Below, in pieces: positions 25,471 through 34,001 of a stretch of 64,000 nt of DNA; within the stretch, counting starts at the first letter, position 1; each line of letters begins with the position of its first letter. The notes beneath the pieces were generated by a model. That model did no database searches, was not told where the DNA came from, and saw only the letters and a program-made list of their open reading frames with translations. The stretch covers positions 310,001 through 374,000 of the forward strand of contig NZ_SKCD01000011.1 in the NCBI RefSeq assembly GCF_006542765.1, given 5' to 3'. The DNA comes from Paenibacillus luteus. Lineage in GTDB: Bacteria > Bacillota > Bacilli > Paenibacillales > Paenibacillaceae. Position numbers and translations under genes: made by a program.

Positions 25471-26179
25471 TTTGCGTTCCTCCTGCCACTATTCCTTCCT
25501 GTACAGTCTCCTGCTCGGTTACCAAGTAACCGTCACGCAGCGTTATGATTTTCTCGGTTTGAGCCGCTACTTCACGCTCGTGCGTGACAATGATAAACGT
25601 GGTTTCCATCGTTTTGTTCAACCTCTTTAAGATCATAATGATTTCTTCTTCGGTTTTTGTATCCAGATTACCCGTAGGCTCATCTGCAAATATAACGGAG
25701 GGCTCCGTAATGAGTGACCGTGCTATGCTTACGCGCTGCTGTTGACCGCCTGATAATTGAGAGGGAAACAGCTCAGCTTTATCTGGAATGCCCACTTGTT
25801 CAAGCAATGCAAGTGATTTTTTCTTTCGAATAGATGGGTGGATCGATTGAAATACAAGAGGAAGCTCGACATTTTCCCTAACTGTCAAATTGGCGATTAG
25901 CTCATAGGCTTGAAAAATGAAGCCAATATGCTTTCTCCTAAACTCCGCCAGCTGATTCTCGTTCATCGTTACAATGTTATGATCAGCAATAAATATTTGA
26001 CCTTCCGTTGGCTTCATTAAGCCGGCCATCAAATTCAGCAGCGTAGACTTTCCTGAACCCGAGCTTCCTAATAAAGCTATCATTTCACCCTTATGTACAT
26101 CAAAGTTAATTTGCTGCAGAACAGCAGTCGATTCATTACCATTCATAAAGGAATGGGATAGTTGTTCAACTCTTAACAA
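25460..26179 (-). CDS. ABC exporter ATP-binding protein, MacB/LolD type, YknY-like
   Basis: Cytoplasmic ATPase of 239 residues. Walker A is GSSGSGKSTLL, the Q-loop is FIFQAYEL, the signature is LSGGQQQRVSIA, Walker B is VIFADEPTGNLD, and the H-loop is IIVTHER. The TTG at 26179 is chosen as start because GGAGAGG precedes it at about 6 nt and the protein then begins LRVEQLSHSF, as in relatives. A longer frame to 26260 would run through the yneA terminator. It is the first gene of the three-gene exporter operon. Confidence 0.9.
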   Translation of the reverse strand: MLRVEQLSHSFMNGNESTAVLQQINFDVHKGEMIALLGSSGSGKSTLLNLMAGLMKPTEGQIFIADHNIVTMNENQLAEFRRKHIGFIFQAYELIANLTVRENVELPLVFQSIHPSIRKKKSLALLEQVGIPDKAELFPSQLSGGQQQRVSIARSLITEPSVIFADEPTGNLDTKTEEEIIMILKRLNKTMETTFIIVTHEREVAAQTEKIITLRDGYLVTEQETVQEGIVAGGTQIEN

Positions 26180-26244
26180 TTCAGCCTCTCCTTTCAATCC
26201 TCTTTCATAGACGAACAAATAGGGGGCAACCCCTGCACTTACGC

Positions 26245-26296
26245 AAAAAAACTTTCTCAAACAAATAGAGTACCTTAGTCTACTTGTTTGAGAAAG
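26245..26296 (-). terminator. Rho-independent terminator of yneA
   Basis: CTTTCTCAAACAA (26252-26264) pairs perfectly over 13 bp with TTGTTTGAGAAAG (26284-26296). Read on the minus strand the stem is followed by seven T. Confidence 0.9.
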
Positions 26297-26342
26297 CTTA
26301 TATGGGAATACAATATTATGATATTTAAATTTAAATCACTTG

Positions 26343-26717
26343 TTACAAGCTAGGAATAATCAGCTTCTGGCCAGGCATGATTTGGGCGGATTGCAACGCA
26401 TTGCGATCCTTAATTAAATAAACTACATAACGAATATCCTGGCTGCCATCCGTGAATTGCTTAGCTATACCCCATAGGGTGTCCCCTTGCTGAACCATAA
26501 TTGTGTGTTCTCCAATAACGGCCTCCTCAGGCTGATTGCCTGAAGCGTATGTTCCCATTAGCAAGAAGCTAGTGAATAGTAATATGAAAAAAGCAGTACA
26601 TACAACAAGCTTTACTGCATGCTTCTTCGCAAAACGTAAGGCCGTATGGCCGATTCTTGTTGCTTTGGCTTCTTCTTGCTTATGAATCGTTCTATAAAAA
26701 CTTGGACTAGTTATCAT
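26343..26717 (-). CDS. yneA: SOS cell-division inhibitor YneA, LysM protein
   Basis: Protein of 124 residues with a basic cytoplasmic N-terminus, one membrane helix (about 36-56, [18 protein letters not shown]) and an extracellular LysM domain (about 70-122) with [18 protein letters not shown] and [11 protein letters not shown]. This layout and the divergent position next to lexA match B. subtilis YneA, which delays septation during the SOS response. The domain binds cell wall; the membrane helix is required for activity in the homologue. Its promoter spacer holds a perfect LexA box. It is somewhat longer at the N-terminus than the B. subtilis protein. Confidence 0.88.
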   Translation of the reverse strand: MITSPSFYRTIHKQEEAKATRIGHTALRFAKKHAVKLVVCTAFFILLFTSFLLMGTYASGNQPEEAVIGEHTIMVQQGDTLWGIAKQFTDGSQDIRYVVYLIKDRNALQSAQIMPGQKLIIPSL

Positions 26718-26729
26718 CTCTCAGCACCC

Positions 26730-26778
26730 CAAACGTTTGTTCTGTTTTTAGATTACACGAACAAACGTTTGGTGTCAA
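26730..26778 (-). promoter_or_regulatory. yneA promoter with two LexA boxes
   Basis: On the minus strand -35 TTGACA (26773-26778) and -10 TAATCT (26750-26755) are 17 bp apart. A perfect LexA box (plus strand CGAACAAACGTTTG, 26758-26771) fills the spacer. A second box with one mismatch (plus strand CAAACGTTTGTTCT, 26730-26743) lies downstream of -10. Confidence 0.85.
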
Positions 26779-26805
26779 TCTCAAAAATGCGAACTTCTGT
26801 ACTTA

Positions 26806-26845
26806 AGAACTTATGTTTGTACGAACTCCGGTTCTATGTTATAAT
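26806..26845 (+). promoter_or_regulatory. lexA promoter with two LexA-like boxes
   Basis: -35 TTGTAC (26817-26822) and -10 TATAAT (26840-26845) are 17 bp apart. CGAACTCCGGTTCT (26822-26835), with a perfect GAAC-N4-GTTC core, lies in the spacer. A weaker match AGAACTTATGTTTG (26806-26819) overlaps -35. This fits LexA autoregulation. Confidence 0.75.
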
Positions 26846-26876
26846 TTTCTACAAACCTACTAATGGAGTGATCGCA

Positions 26877-27497
26877 GTGTCGAAGATTTCTAACCGACAA
26901 CATTCGATTCTTGAATTTATTAAGAATGAAGTCCGGGAGAAAGGCTATCCACCCTCCGTTCGAGAAATCGGCGAAGCTGTTGGATTGTTATCCAGTTCAA
27001 CCGTTCATGGTCATTTGGACCGCTTGGAGAAGAAGGGCCTGATTCGCCGGGACCCGACTAAGCCTCGTGCAATTGAAATTTTAGATCAAGAAGGTGTTGA
27101 CGGCATCATTCCCCTATCTGTAGCTAAAGTGCCGATCGTCGGCAAAGTTACAGCGGGAGTTCCGATCACCGCTACCGAAAATATCGAAGAATATTTTCCA
27201 CTTCCTGCCCACTTTGTGGGTGACAGCAGCGTGTTTATCCTGAATGTCATGGGAGAGAGCATGATTGAAGCCGGCATTCATGACGGTGATTACGTAATTG
27301 TTCGTCAGCAGCAAACGGCTAATAATGGAGAAATCGTTGTTGCCATGACTGAGGATGATGAAGCTACTGTTAAGACGTTTTACAAGGAAAAGAATCATAT
27401 CCGCTTGCAGCCGGAGAATTCCACGATGCAGCCGATTTTGCTTCAAAATGTAACTATATTAGGTAAAGTAATTGGACTTTTCCGCGATTTTCACTAA
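26877..27497 (+). CDS. lexA: SOS transcriptional repressor LexA
   Basis: Repressor and self-cleaving serine protease of 206 residues. The N-terminal winged helix-turn-helix contains [20 protein letters not shown]. The cleavage site is Ala93-Gly94 (KVTAGVP). The catalytic dyad is Ser128 (MGESMIEAG) and Lys166 (ATVKTFYK). The GTG at 26877 is the start: GGAGTGAT lies just upstream and the protein then begins with the family sequence [14 protein letters not shown]. When RecA filaments form, LexA cleaves itself and releases yneA, its own promoter and probably mrfAB. It is divergent from yneA as in Bacillus. Confidence 0.97.
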   Translation: MSKISNRQHSILEFIKNEVREKGYPPSVREIGEAVGLLSSSTVHGHLDRLEKKGLIRRDPTKPRAIEILDQEGVDGIIPLSVAKVPIVGKVTAGVPITATENIEEYFPLPAHFVGDSSVFILNVMGESMIEAGIHDGDYVIVRQQQTANNGEIVVAMTEDDEATVKTFYKEKNHIRLQPENSTMQPILLQNVTILGKVIGLFRDFH

Positions 27498-27522
27498 GGA
27501 CAAATAAAGGTATACATAAAGA

Positions 27523-27567
27523 AGAGACTGAATCGATGCATAAGCATCTGGATTCAGTCTCTTTTTT
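27523..27567 (+). terminator. Strong rho-independent terminator of lexA
   Basis: AGAGACTGAATC (27523-27534) pairs with GATTCAGTCTCT (27551-27562), with an inner GATGC/GCATC stem, followed by six T. Confidence 0.93.
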
Positions 27568-27604
27568 CATTGTGTTGGGAAATTATTGTATCATTATTGC
27601 GGAA

Positions 27605-28234
27605 TTATACTAACCTTTTCCGAAGTAATAACGCAGAAAAATGCCGCTTTTTATGTTCAACGAGTCTATGACGGTCAAGCTTCGGATAATCATATAGGTA
27701 TCCTTCGTAAACCACGCGAAAGGGTTCATTCATCAGAAAATCATGTGGCGTAACTAAAGTCGATGGGCGATCCCAATGGCGTATCCCACTTCTCCGCAGC
27801 GCTTCTGCTACAAACTGAGAGCAAAAATAAGAATGAGCAAGGCCCATATTTATGTTGCATAACACCCCTACCAGCCCAATTAAGTTATAGCGGTATTTAT
27901 TTTTTCCCTTCTCGAATTCCTGAACCAACTGAATAACCTCATTACGCTGCTGAGCAGTCACTTCGATTTGAAGCAATACACATCTTGTATTCTGGTAATG
28001 GCGAAACGTCCCCTCATAAATATCTTCCTTAACAAAACCTGCAATAAAGGGATTTCTCGCTTGTTTGCGTCCAAAGCTATATACTTCCTCCAAGTCATCA
28101 TCTATGACAAGAGAAGCGTGGTTATAGGGGGCACCTGTAAATCCTTTGATTAGTCTTGTGAAACAAGTCCCTGTATCACTTAGAAGCACATAGATGTAAT
28201 TCGTTAGTTCATGCTTTGTATCGATCTCCGTCAT
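27605..28234 (-). CDS. Permuted NlpC/P60-like (YiiX/YebB-type) protein
   Basis: Predicted cysteine peptidase or amidase fold of about 209 residues without signal peptide. The circularly permuted papain-like pattern is seen: a catalytic-type His in YNHASLVIDD near residue 40 and a Cys in HSYFCSQFVAEAL near residue 142, in the order typical of YiiX/YaeF-like proteins. ATG 28234 is preferred to a GTG three codons upstream because GAGGTGA lies 5 nt before it. Substrate unknown: relatives act on murein peptides or lipids, but a cytoplasmic location argues against cell wall. It stands alone between the lexA terminator and the MFS gene. Confidence 0.72.
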   Translation of the reverse strand: MTEIDTKHELTNYIYVLLSDTGTCFTRLIKGFTGAPYNHASLVIDDDLEEVYSFGRKQARNPFIAGFVKEDIYEGTFRHYQNTRCVLLQIEVTAQQRNEVIQLVQEFEKGKNKYRYNLIGLVGVLCNINMGLAHSYFCSQFVAEALRRSGIRHWDRPSTLVTPHDFLMNEPFRVVYEGYLYDYPKLDRHRLVEHKKRHFSALLLRKRLV

Positions 28235-28397
28235 GCTGCTCACCTCATTATCCGTCTGTTGTCCTTCGTTCCGGACATGACTTCCTGATATGAATATAGC
28301 AATAGGAAAAGCTGCCGAATAGTACCAACTCTTTATGGTACCAAAAGCATGATCAAGATTTGCTCGTAGAAAAATGAAACATTAATGTACCTCCACA

Positions 28398-29561
28398 TTA
28401 ACGTGCCTGTATATTTCTTTGATTCGTAGTATCCCTCTCCCCAATAAGCAGCTGCACCACAATCATAACCACTATGACTGCCAGCATTAACACAAACGCG
28501 GGGGTAAAGCTTCCGCTGTAGTCATGCACTAATCCGATAACTAATGGACCCATCGCACCAATAACATAACCGCCACTTTGTGACAAGGCTGACCAGCTAC
28601 CTGCCTCCTCCGCATTGCTTGTTTCAACGATCGGAAGCATTAGCGCAAGCGGGAATAGGCCACCAGCACCAATACCCAGACTTATTACAGCCAACATCAC
28701 CGGCATATGAAGCATTAACATGATTATCCCTGCAAGCTCAAACATACTACATAGAACAAGAAACCATTTTCTTTTGCCAAAGCGGGAGACCATTGCAGGA
28801 ATAACCATGGAAACCGGGATTTGAACAATTGTAAATACGGTTAAAATAATGGCTGCACTCGTTTTGCTGTGGCCCATGCTTTGAGCAATCGGCGATATCC
28901 ACGCTGTGAGTGAATAAAAAATACTAGCCATTAAACCGAAAAACAAAGTGAGCAAAAGAGCGCGTTTATTTCGGAAAGGCAGCTGGGAATGATTTTGTTT
29001 CATACCAATCGATTTATGACGAATGAGACCAAGCCATCCTACTAGCGCTAGAATTCCAAGCAATGACCAGATTCCGAGCGTTAAAGTTAAGCTTTGACTG
29101 CTTCGTGTATAAATCGGAATAGCCAAGGCGGAAGCGAGTCCCGCACCTACCGTCATAGAAACCGAATAGACACTTACGATTCCAGGGTTGCTGGGAAAAT
29201 ATTTTTTTATAAAACCTGACAATAATGGCCCTGCTAAGCCGATCCCAATCCCCGCGATAAAGGCTGTTATTATCAGCATCATGACTGAACCCGCAATACC
29301 TCGCATTGCTGTTGCAGCGGTGACAAGAACTAACGCGATAAAGATCGATCGTTCCAAACCTACCCGATCTCTCATTTTAGTCGCAAAAGGTGCAAATATT
29401 CCCATACAAAGTACGGGTAAAGTGGTCAATAAGCTAATTGTAAAACCACTCATTCCCAAAGTCGATTGAATGGTTTCCAGTAACGGCGCAACTGAAGTGA
29501 TCGTTGGCCTTAAATTAAGTGCGGCTAGACAAAGGACAAGCAGCAAATAAAAGGTTCTCAT
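28398..29561 (-). CDS. MFS transporter, CynX/NimT family
   Basis: Twelve-helix major facilitator of about 387 residues. It starts MRTFYLLLVLCLAALNLRPTITSVAPLLE, the hallmark of the CynX/NimT (cyanate and nitroimidazole) family with its conserved NLRP. The loop 2-3 motif is FAPFATKMRDRVGLERS. ATG 29561 is preferred to an upstream in-frame start because AGAGGAG lies 7 nt before it. It is divergent from a LysR regulator, which presumably controls it. The substrate is unknown; drug or small anion efflux is typical of the family. Confidence 0.9.
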   Translation of the reverse strand: MRTFYLLLVLCLAALNLRPTITSVAPLLETIQSTLGMSGFTISLLTTLPVLCMGIFAPFATKMRDRVGLERSIFIALVLVTAATAMRGIAGSVMMLIITAFIAGIGIGLAGPLLSGFIKKYFPSNPGIVSVYSVSMTVGAGLASALAIPIYTRSSQSLTLTLGIWSLLGILALVGWLGLIRHKSIGMKQNHSQLPFRNKRALLLTLFFGLMASIFYSLTAWISPIAQSMGHSKTSAAIILTVFTIVQIPVSMVIPAMVSRFGKRKWFLVLCSMFELAGIIMLMLHMPVMLAVISLGIGAGGLFPLALMLPIVETSNAEEAGSWSALSQSGGYVIGAMGPLVIGLVHDYSGSFTPAFVLMLAVIVVMIVVQLLIGERDTTNQRNIQAR

Positions 29562-29638
29562 AAGTTTCTCTCCTCTACACTTTCTGTCTGTGTTACCTGA
29601 GTATAGAGACGAATCATTCATTGATCAATACTATTGTT

Positions 29639-29655
29639 TCTATTATAATAATAGA
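29639..29655. promoter_or_regulatory. Perfect 17-bp palindrome in the MFS/LysR divergent region
   Basis: TCTATTAT-A-ATAATAGA is a perfect inverted repeat with a single central base, 29 bp before the lysR-type gene and 78 bp before the MFS gene. Its place and symmetry make it a candidate operator for the LysR protein. It also contains TATAAT, which could be the -10 of the regulator gene. Confidence 0.55.
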
Positions 29656-29683
29656 AAATAACTATTTAATGAGGAGTTATATC

Positions 29684-30574
29684 ATGGATACTCGTCATAT
29701 GAACTATTTCTTAGCTGTTTGTGAGCATCTCCATTTTACAAAAGCAGCAGATGAGCTTGGCATCAGCCAACCAACATTAAGCCAGCAAATACGAGTGCTT
29801 GAAGGCGAGCTTGGCATGCCCCTCTTTGATCGCGTAGGCAAACAAGTCATTTTGACCGAGGCCGGTATGCTGCTCAAGCTACATGGGGGTAGAATGCTGC
29901 AAGCCGAAAGAGATGCCAAAAACGCGATTACCGAATTGTTTTCAGGAGAACGCGGAATGATTCGTCTTGGTGTGCTTCCCTCTGATTTAGATTTTCTGTT
30001 CGTGCCTCTGTTTATTCAATTTCATCAAGCTTATCCCGCAATACAACTTCAAGCCTACTCCACGATTCGGATTCAAGAAGAAGTACTCACCAACAAGGTT
30101 GATATTGGCATCGGACTCCAAAGCATTCCGGACAATCGATTAGTGCAAATACCGCTTGGCTCAGAGGCATATCATTTATTAGTTCCCGATACAAGTCCGT
30201 TAGCTGATCGAAAAGAAATTGGACTTCATGAGTTAGAGGACATCCCACTAGTGTTGTATCCCCTAGGATTTATTGGACGAGACATCGTAGAAACCACATG
30301 CAGGGAACAAGGTGTCAAGCTCAACCCCGTAATGGAGACAACGACAGCTATCTCTATTCTTCAACTAGTACGAGCTGGAATAGGTGCCGCTATCCAACCA
30401 GAAAGACTGCTTAAAGGCACTTCACAGGAAGAAGGGCTTATTGGCATACCATTTCGTGAACATGCCCCTGTTCGTCATTTAGAGCTTGTCTATCGCTCCG
30501 ACCGCTTCATTAGCAAAGCACAGAAACAGCTTGAAAATAGGCTTGTTGATTTTTTTAAACAGAGGGAAAGTTGA
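29684..30574 (+). CDS. LysR-family transcriptional regulator
   Basis: DNA-binding regulator of 296 residues. The N-terminal winged helix-turn-helix is classic (MNYFLAVCEHLHFTKAADELG, then SQPTLSQQIRVLE). The C-terminal co-inducer domain (about 90-290) has two periplasmic-binding-like lobes, including GMIRLGVLPSD and IGIGLQSIPDNRLVQIPLG. ATG 29684 is chosen because GAGGAG is 7 nt upstream; the longer frame starts in the operator region. It most resembles CynR-type proteins and is divergent from the CynX-type transporter, so it likely activates that gene in response to the transported compound. Confidence 0.92.
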   Translation: MDTRHMNYFLAVCEHLHFTKAADELGISQPTLSQQIRVLEGELGMPLFDRVGKQVILTEAGMLLKLHGGRMLQAERDAKNAITELFSGERGMIRLGVLPSDLDFLFVPLFIQFHQAYPAIQLQAYSTIRIQEEVLTNKVDIGIGLQSIPDNRLVQIPLGSEAYHLLVPDTSPLADRKEIGLHELEDIPLVLYPLGFIGRDIVETTCREQGVKLNPVMETTTAISILQLVRAGIGAAIQPERLLKGTSQEEGLIGIPFREHAPVRHLELVYRSDRFISKAQKQLENRLVDFFKQRES

Positions 30575-30645
30575 AGAAGCGTAAATTGTCGACAGTGAAA
30601 TGCGATAAAGCAGAGATAACTTGTATAGCTAATTTGTAAGATAGC

Positions 30646-30680
30646 AAAAAAAACCCGCAACGCTTTAAGCGTTGCGGGTT
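30646..30680 (-). terminator. Rho-independent terminator of glnA
   Basis: AACCCGCAACGC (30652-30663) pairs perfectly with GCGTTGCGGGTT (30669-30680). On the minus strand it is followed by eight T. Stems of this type can also stop plus-strand transcripts. Confidence 0.93.
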
Positions 30681-30687
30681 TCAGCTT

Positions 30688-32016
30688 TTAGTAAAGAGTC
30701 AAATACTGATCCCGTTCCCATTGGTGAACTTGGGTGCGGTACATATCCCATTCGATTTCTTTCAGCTCGTAGAAATGTGCAAGTGCGTGATCGCCGAGTG
30801 CTTCGCATACGATATCGCTTCTTAGCATCTCATCAAGTGCTTCTTTCAAGTCGAGCGGCAAGCTTGGAATACCTGCATCCTGACGTTCTTCTTCTGTCAT
30901 GATGTAGATGTTACGGTCTGTTGGAGCCGGCAAAGGAAGCTTGTTCTGAATACCGTCAAGACCTGCTTTAAGCATAACCGCAAGCGCTAGGTAAGGGTTA
31001 GCTGCTGGATCCGGGTTACGAACCTCAACGCGCGTGCTGAGTCCGCGTGAAGCTGGGATACGAATCATAGGCGAACGGTTGCTTGCAGACCAAGCAACGT
31101 AGCAAGGTGCTTCATAGCCAGGGACCAAGCGTTTGTATGAGTTAATAGTCGGATTAGTAATAGCAGCCATCGCACGGGCGTGGAGAAGAATTCCAGCCAT
31201 ATAATGGCGAGCGGTAGCGCTTAAGCCTAGCTTGTCCTTCTCGTCATAAAACATGTTTGTGTCATCTTGGAACAACGATTGGTGACAGTGCATGCCTGAG
31301 CCGTTTACACCAAACAAAGGTTTAGGCATAAACGATGCATGCAAGCCATGCTCGCGGGCAACCGTTTTGACAACAAGCTTAAACGTTTGAATTTGGTCGG
31401 CTGCTTTAATGGCATCCGCATATTTGAAATCAATTTCGTGCTGACCAGGAGCTACCTCATGGTGGGAAGCTTCGATTTCAAAGCCCATTTCCTCAAGCGT
31501 CAAAACGATTTCGCGGCGACAGTTCTCACCCATATCCATAGGCGCAAGGTCAAAATATCCACCTTGGTCATTTAGTTCTGTCGTAGGCTCGCCCCGCTCA
31601 TCTGTTTTGAACAAGAAGAACTCAGGTTCAGGTCCAACATTCATCGCTGTATAGCCAAGCGCTTCCGCTTCTCTCAATGCACGCTTAAGAATACCGCGTG
31701 GATCTCCTGCGAAAGGTGTACCGTCAGGCATATAAATATCACAGATCAGACGGGCAACGCGGTCTTGGGTTACCCATGGGAATACAACCCATGTATCTAA
31801 ATCAGGGTACAAATACATGTCGGATTCTTCAATACGAACATATCCTTCAATGGACGAGCCATCAAACATCATTTTGTTATCCAAAGCTTTCTCAAGCTGG
31901 CTAACCGGAATTTCTACGTTTTTAATGGTTCCAAGCAAATCCGTAAACTGCAAACGGATGAACCGAACATTTTGTTCCTGTGCAATACGTCTAATATCAT
32001 CTTTAGTGTAACTCAC
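30688..32016 (-). CDS. glnA: Glutamine synthetase type I (GSI-alpha)
   Basis: Dodecameric enzyme of 442 residues making glutamine from glutamate, ammonia and ATP. Signatures: [17 protein letters not shown] (with the Arg equivalent to B. subtilis Arg62 used in feedback control), the ATP-binding region [30 protein letters not shown] with the flap glutamate, and [13 protein letters not shown]. The length and the lack of an adenylylation loop fit the alpha type of Firmicutes. The start is GTG, with AAGGAGATGA 6-7 nt upstream. It follows glnR by 45 bp in the usual operon. Feedback-inhibited GS also controls GlnR activity in the homologue. Confidence 0.97.
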   Translation of the reverse strand: MSYTKDDIRRIAQEQNVRFIRLQFTDLLGTIKNVEIPVSQLEKALDNKMMFDGSSIEGYVRIEESDMYLYPDLDTWVVFPWVTQDRVARLICDIYMPDGTPFAGDPRGILKRALREAEALGYTAMNVGPEPEFFLFKTDERGEPTTELNDQGGYFDLAPMDMGENCRREIVLTLEEMGFEIEASHHEVAPGQHEIDFKYADAIKAADQIQTFKLVVKTVAREHGLHASFMPKPLFGVNGSGMHCHQSLFQDDTNMFYDEKDKLGLSATARHYMAGILLHARAMAAITNPTINSYKRLVPGYEAPCYVAWSASNRSPMIRIPASRGLSTRVEVRNPDPAANPYLALAVMLKAGLDGIQNKLPLPAPTDRNIYIMTEEERQDAGIPSLPLDLKEALDEMLRSDIVCEALGDHALAHFYELKEIEWDMYRTQVHQWERDQYLTLY

Positions 32017-32061
32017 AGAATCATCTCCTTGGTTGGCTAATCGATTGTTATAATTGTCAAT

Positions 32062-32472
32062 CTAGCGCTTATTTAAGAATCGAGTCAATTGACCCTGAAT
32101 GAGCGAGGCCTGACCCGGTCTCTTCTCTAGCAATTGCTGCTTCAGCAAACGATGCAGCTGCTGATCGGAAAGCTCGCGGCGCTTCACTTCCGATTGCTCA
32201 CTGACGATCGTCGCATCATCCGATTCTTTCGATACCGGATTCATAACTTGCTTAATGCCGGCGATATTAACGCCCTTCTCAATCAATGATTTAATTTCCA
32301 AAAGCCGTTCTACGTCATTAAACGAAAATAACCGTTGGTTTCCTGCTGTTCTAGCAGGTACGATCAATTCATGCTGCTCGTAATAGCGGATTTGGCGGGC
32401 CGTTAAGTCCGTCAGCTTCATTACGATGCCGATAGGAAATAAGGCCATATTTCTGCGAATATCATCAGCCAT
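32062..32472 (-). CDS. glnR: MerR-family nitrogen repressor GlnR
   Basis: Repressor of 136 residues. The MerR helix-turn-helix reads MKLTDLTARQIRYYEQHELI, then RLFSFNDVERLLEIKSLIEKG, followed by a dimerisation helix. The C-terminal tail (QASLIQGQLTRFLNKR) matches the autoinhibitory tail of B. subtilis GlnR that responds to feedback-inhibited glutamine synthetase. It lies directly upstream of glnA. A promoter is seen upstream, but no perfect TGTNA-N7-TNACA operator was found there, only partial half-sites. Confidence 0.95.
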   Translation of the reverse strand: MADDIRRNMALFPIGIVMKLTDLTARQIRYYEQHELIVPARTAGNQRLFSFNDVERLLEIKSLIEKGVNIAGIKQVMNPVSKESDDATIVSEQSEVKRRELSDQQLHRLLKQQLLEKRPGQASLIQGQLTRFLNKR

Positions 32473-32508
32473 GTCGCATCAACCTTCCAGTCGCTCATTT
32501 ATATGTAC

Positions 32509-32538
32509 ATTCTATACGTTACAACGCAAATGTGTCAA
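32509..32538 (-). promoter_or_regulatory. Promoter of glnR-glnA
   Basis: On the minus strand -35 TTGACA (32533-32538) and -10 TAGAAT (32509-32514) are separated by 18 bp. The -35 overlaps the stop codon region of the ynbB gene. GlnR-like half-sites (TTACA, TGACA, TGTAA) flank it but are not arranged as the consensus. Confidence 0.65.
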
Positions 32539-33827
32539 GTTATGTAAGGTTTAATCACAATTAAACCACTATCAACAAGCCGGTATAACGCAGTCAAAAC
32601 GCCATATTTTGCATGAGCATACGTTAGTCCGCCCTGCATATAAGCAATGTAAGGTTCACGAATTGGCGCATCCGCCGACAGCTCTAAGCTGCCTCCTTGA
32701 ATGAACGTTCCTGCCGCCATGATGACAGCATTCTCGTACCCAGGCATGTCCCACGGCTCTGGGACGACATGCGAATCGACAGCTGCTGCTTGCTGTATGC
32801 CTTGTACAAATGCGATAAGATGCTCCGCTTGTCCAAAACGAACAGCCTGTATGAGGTCCGTACGCGCTTCTTGCCATTTGGGCTTGGTTTCAAAACCAAG
32901 CTCTTCAAACAAAGCAGCTGCCAGCACGCTTCCTTTAACAGCTTGTCCAACCAAATGCGGAGCTAAAAACAAGCCTTGAAACATCGGCCGCAGCGTGCCC
33001 AGCATCGCTCCAACCTCGCCTCCTATTCCCGGTGCCGTCAAACGATACGCAGCTGCTTCAACGGCTGAAGCAGTACCAGCAATATAACCGCCGGTTTCTG
33101 CAAGTCCGCCACCTGGATTTTTGATCAGCGAACCCGCCATTAAATCTACACCTACCTGGGTTGGCTCGAGCAGCTCAGTAAATTCGCCATAGCAATTGTC
33201 AACAAAAACGATGAGGCCTGGTTTCAATGCTTTTACCCGTTTTGTGATCTCTTCAATCTCCGCTACGGTGAAAGAGGCTCTCCATGAATATCCGCGTGAT
33301 CTTTGAATGCCTATAACTTTTGTTTGTTCGGTTATCGCCTTTTCTATTCCTGTCCAGTCAAGAGCGCCATCCTCTAGTAAAGGCACCTCGCCATACTTGA
33401 TTCCCCAATCCTGTAAGGAGCCCGTCCCGTCTCCCGGCTTCCCGATAACCTTATGCAGAGTGTCATAGGGCTTGCCTGTTACATACAACAATTCGTCTCC
33501 TGGCCGCAATAAGCCGAACAATGCGCAGCTGATGGTATGTGTGCCTGAAACGAAATGAGGACGAACGAGCGCTGCCTCCGCGCCCATGACGTCCGCATAA
33601 ACAAGATCAATAATTTCACGGCCTCGGTCATTATAGCCATAACCGGTAGAACCTGTAAAATGGAAATCACTTACTTTATGGCGTTGAAAGGCTTCAATAA
33701 CTTTCCACTGATTGCGCTCGGCTATGCGGTCGATACGGCGGAAGGCTTCCGCCGCAATATCTTCGGCCTGTCCCGCCAAATGCTCTAGATGCTCCCATAG
33801 CTTTTGATTCTCATGCTGCAAACTCAT
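32535..33827 (-). CDS. ynbB: PLP-dependent lyase-like protein, YnbB (aluminium resistance family)
   Basis: Fold-type I pyridoxal-phosphate protein of 430 residues, annotated in relatives as methionine gamma-lyase-like or aluminium resistance protein. The cofactor lysine is in DLMAGSLIKNPGGG. Other family marks are TGSTGYGYNDRGRE, FVSGTHTISCALFG and VFVDNCYGEF. The start is ATG in a suitable context. Gene order hflX-ynbB-glnR-glnA is the same as in B. subtilis. The physiological reaction is not established. A cluster of 39-bp repeats separates it from hflX. Confidence 0.9.
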   Translation of the reverse strand: MSLQHENQKLWEHLEHLAGQAEDIAAEAFRRIDRIAERNQWKVIEAFQRHKVSDFHFTGSTGYGYNDRGREIIDLVYADVMGAEAALVRPHFVSGTHTISCALFGLLRPGDELLYVTGKPYDTLHKVIGKPGDGTGSLQDWGIKYGEVPLLEDGALDWTGIEKAITEQTKVIGIQRSRGYSWRASFTVAEIEEITKRVKALKPGLIVFVDNCYGEFTELLEPTQVGVDLMAGSLIKNPGGGLAETGGYIAGTASAVEAAAYRLTAPGIGGEVGAMLGTLRPMFQGLFLAPHLVGQAVKGSVLAAALFEELGFETKPKWQEARTDLIQAVRFGQAEHLIAFVQGIQQAAAVDSHVVPEPWDMPGYENAVIMAAGTFIQGGSLELSADAPIREPYIAYMQGGLTYAHAKYGVLTALYRLVDSGLIVIKPYIT

Positions 33828-33847
33828 TGTGATCTCTTCTCCTTAAA

Positions 33848-33978
33848 AGTTTTGCGAAGCAAAACTCGCTTCGTAAGCATCTGCATGGTTTTGCGAAGCA
33901 AAACTCGCTTCGTAAGCATCTGCATGGTTTTGCGAAGCAAAACTCGCTTCGTAAGCATCTACTCGGTTTTGCGAAGCA
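33848..33978. repeat. 39-bp tandem repeats, three full units and a partial one
   Basis: Units start at 33848, 33887 and 33926 (39 bp each), with a 14-bp partial copy at 33965. Each holds a perfect hairpin GTTTTGC-GAA-GCAAAAC and an overlapping alternative CGAAGC/GCTTCG stem. Units 1 and 2 differ at one base; unit 3 diverges at its end. There is no spacer between units, so this is not a CRISPR. It fills the gap between hflX and ynbB on the minus strand. Confidence 0.88.
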
Positions 33979-34001
33979 AGGCCTGCCTCAAAAACAATTG
34001 C

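Noticed and set aside
32473..32560. GlnR operator (TGTNA-N7-TNACA) in front of glnR
   Set aside because: Half-sites are present, but order and spacing do not fit the consensus; only the promoter is reported.
33848..33978. Possible CRISPR array
   Set aside because: Repeats abut directly without spacers and are identical hairpins.
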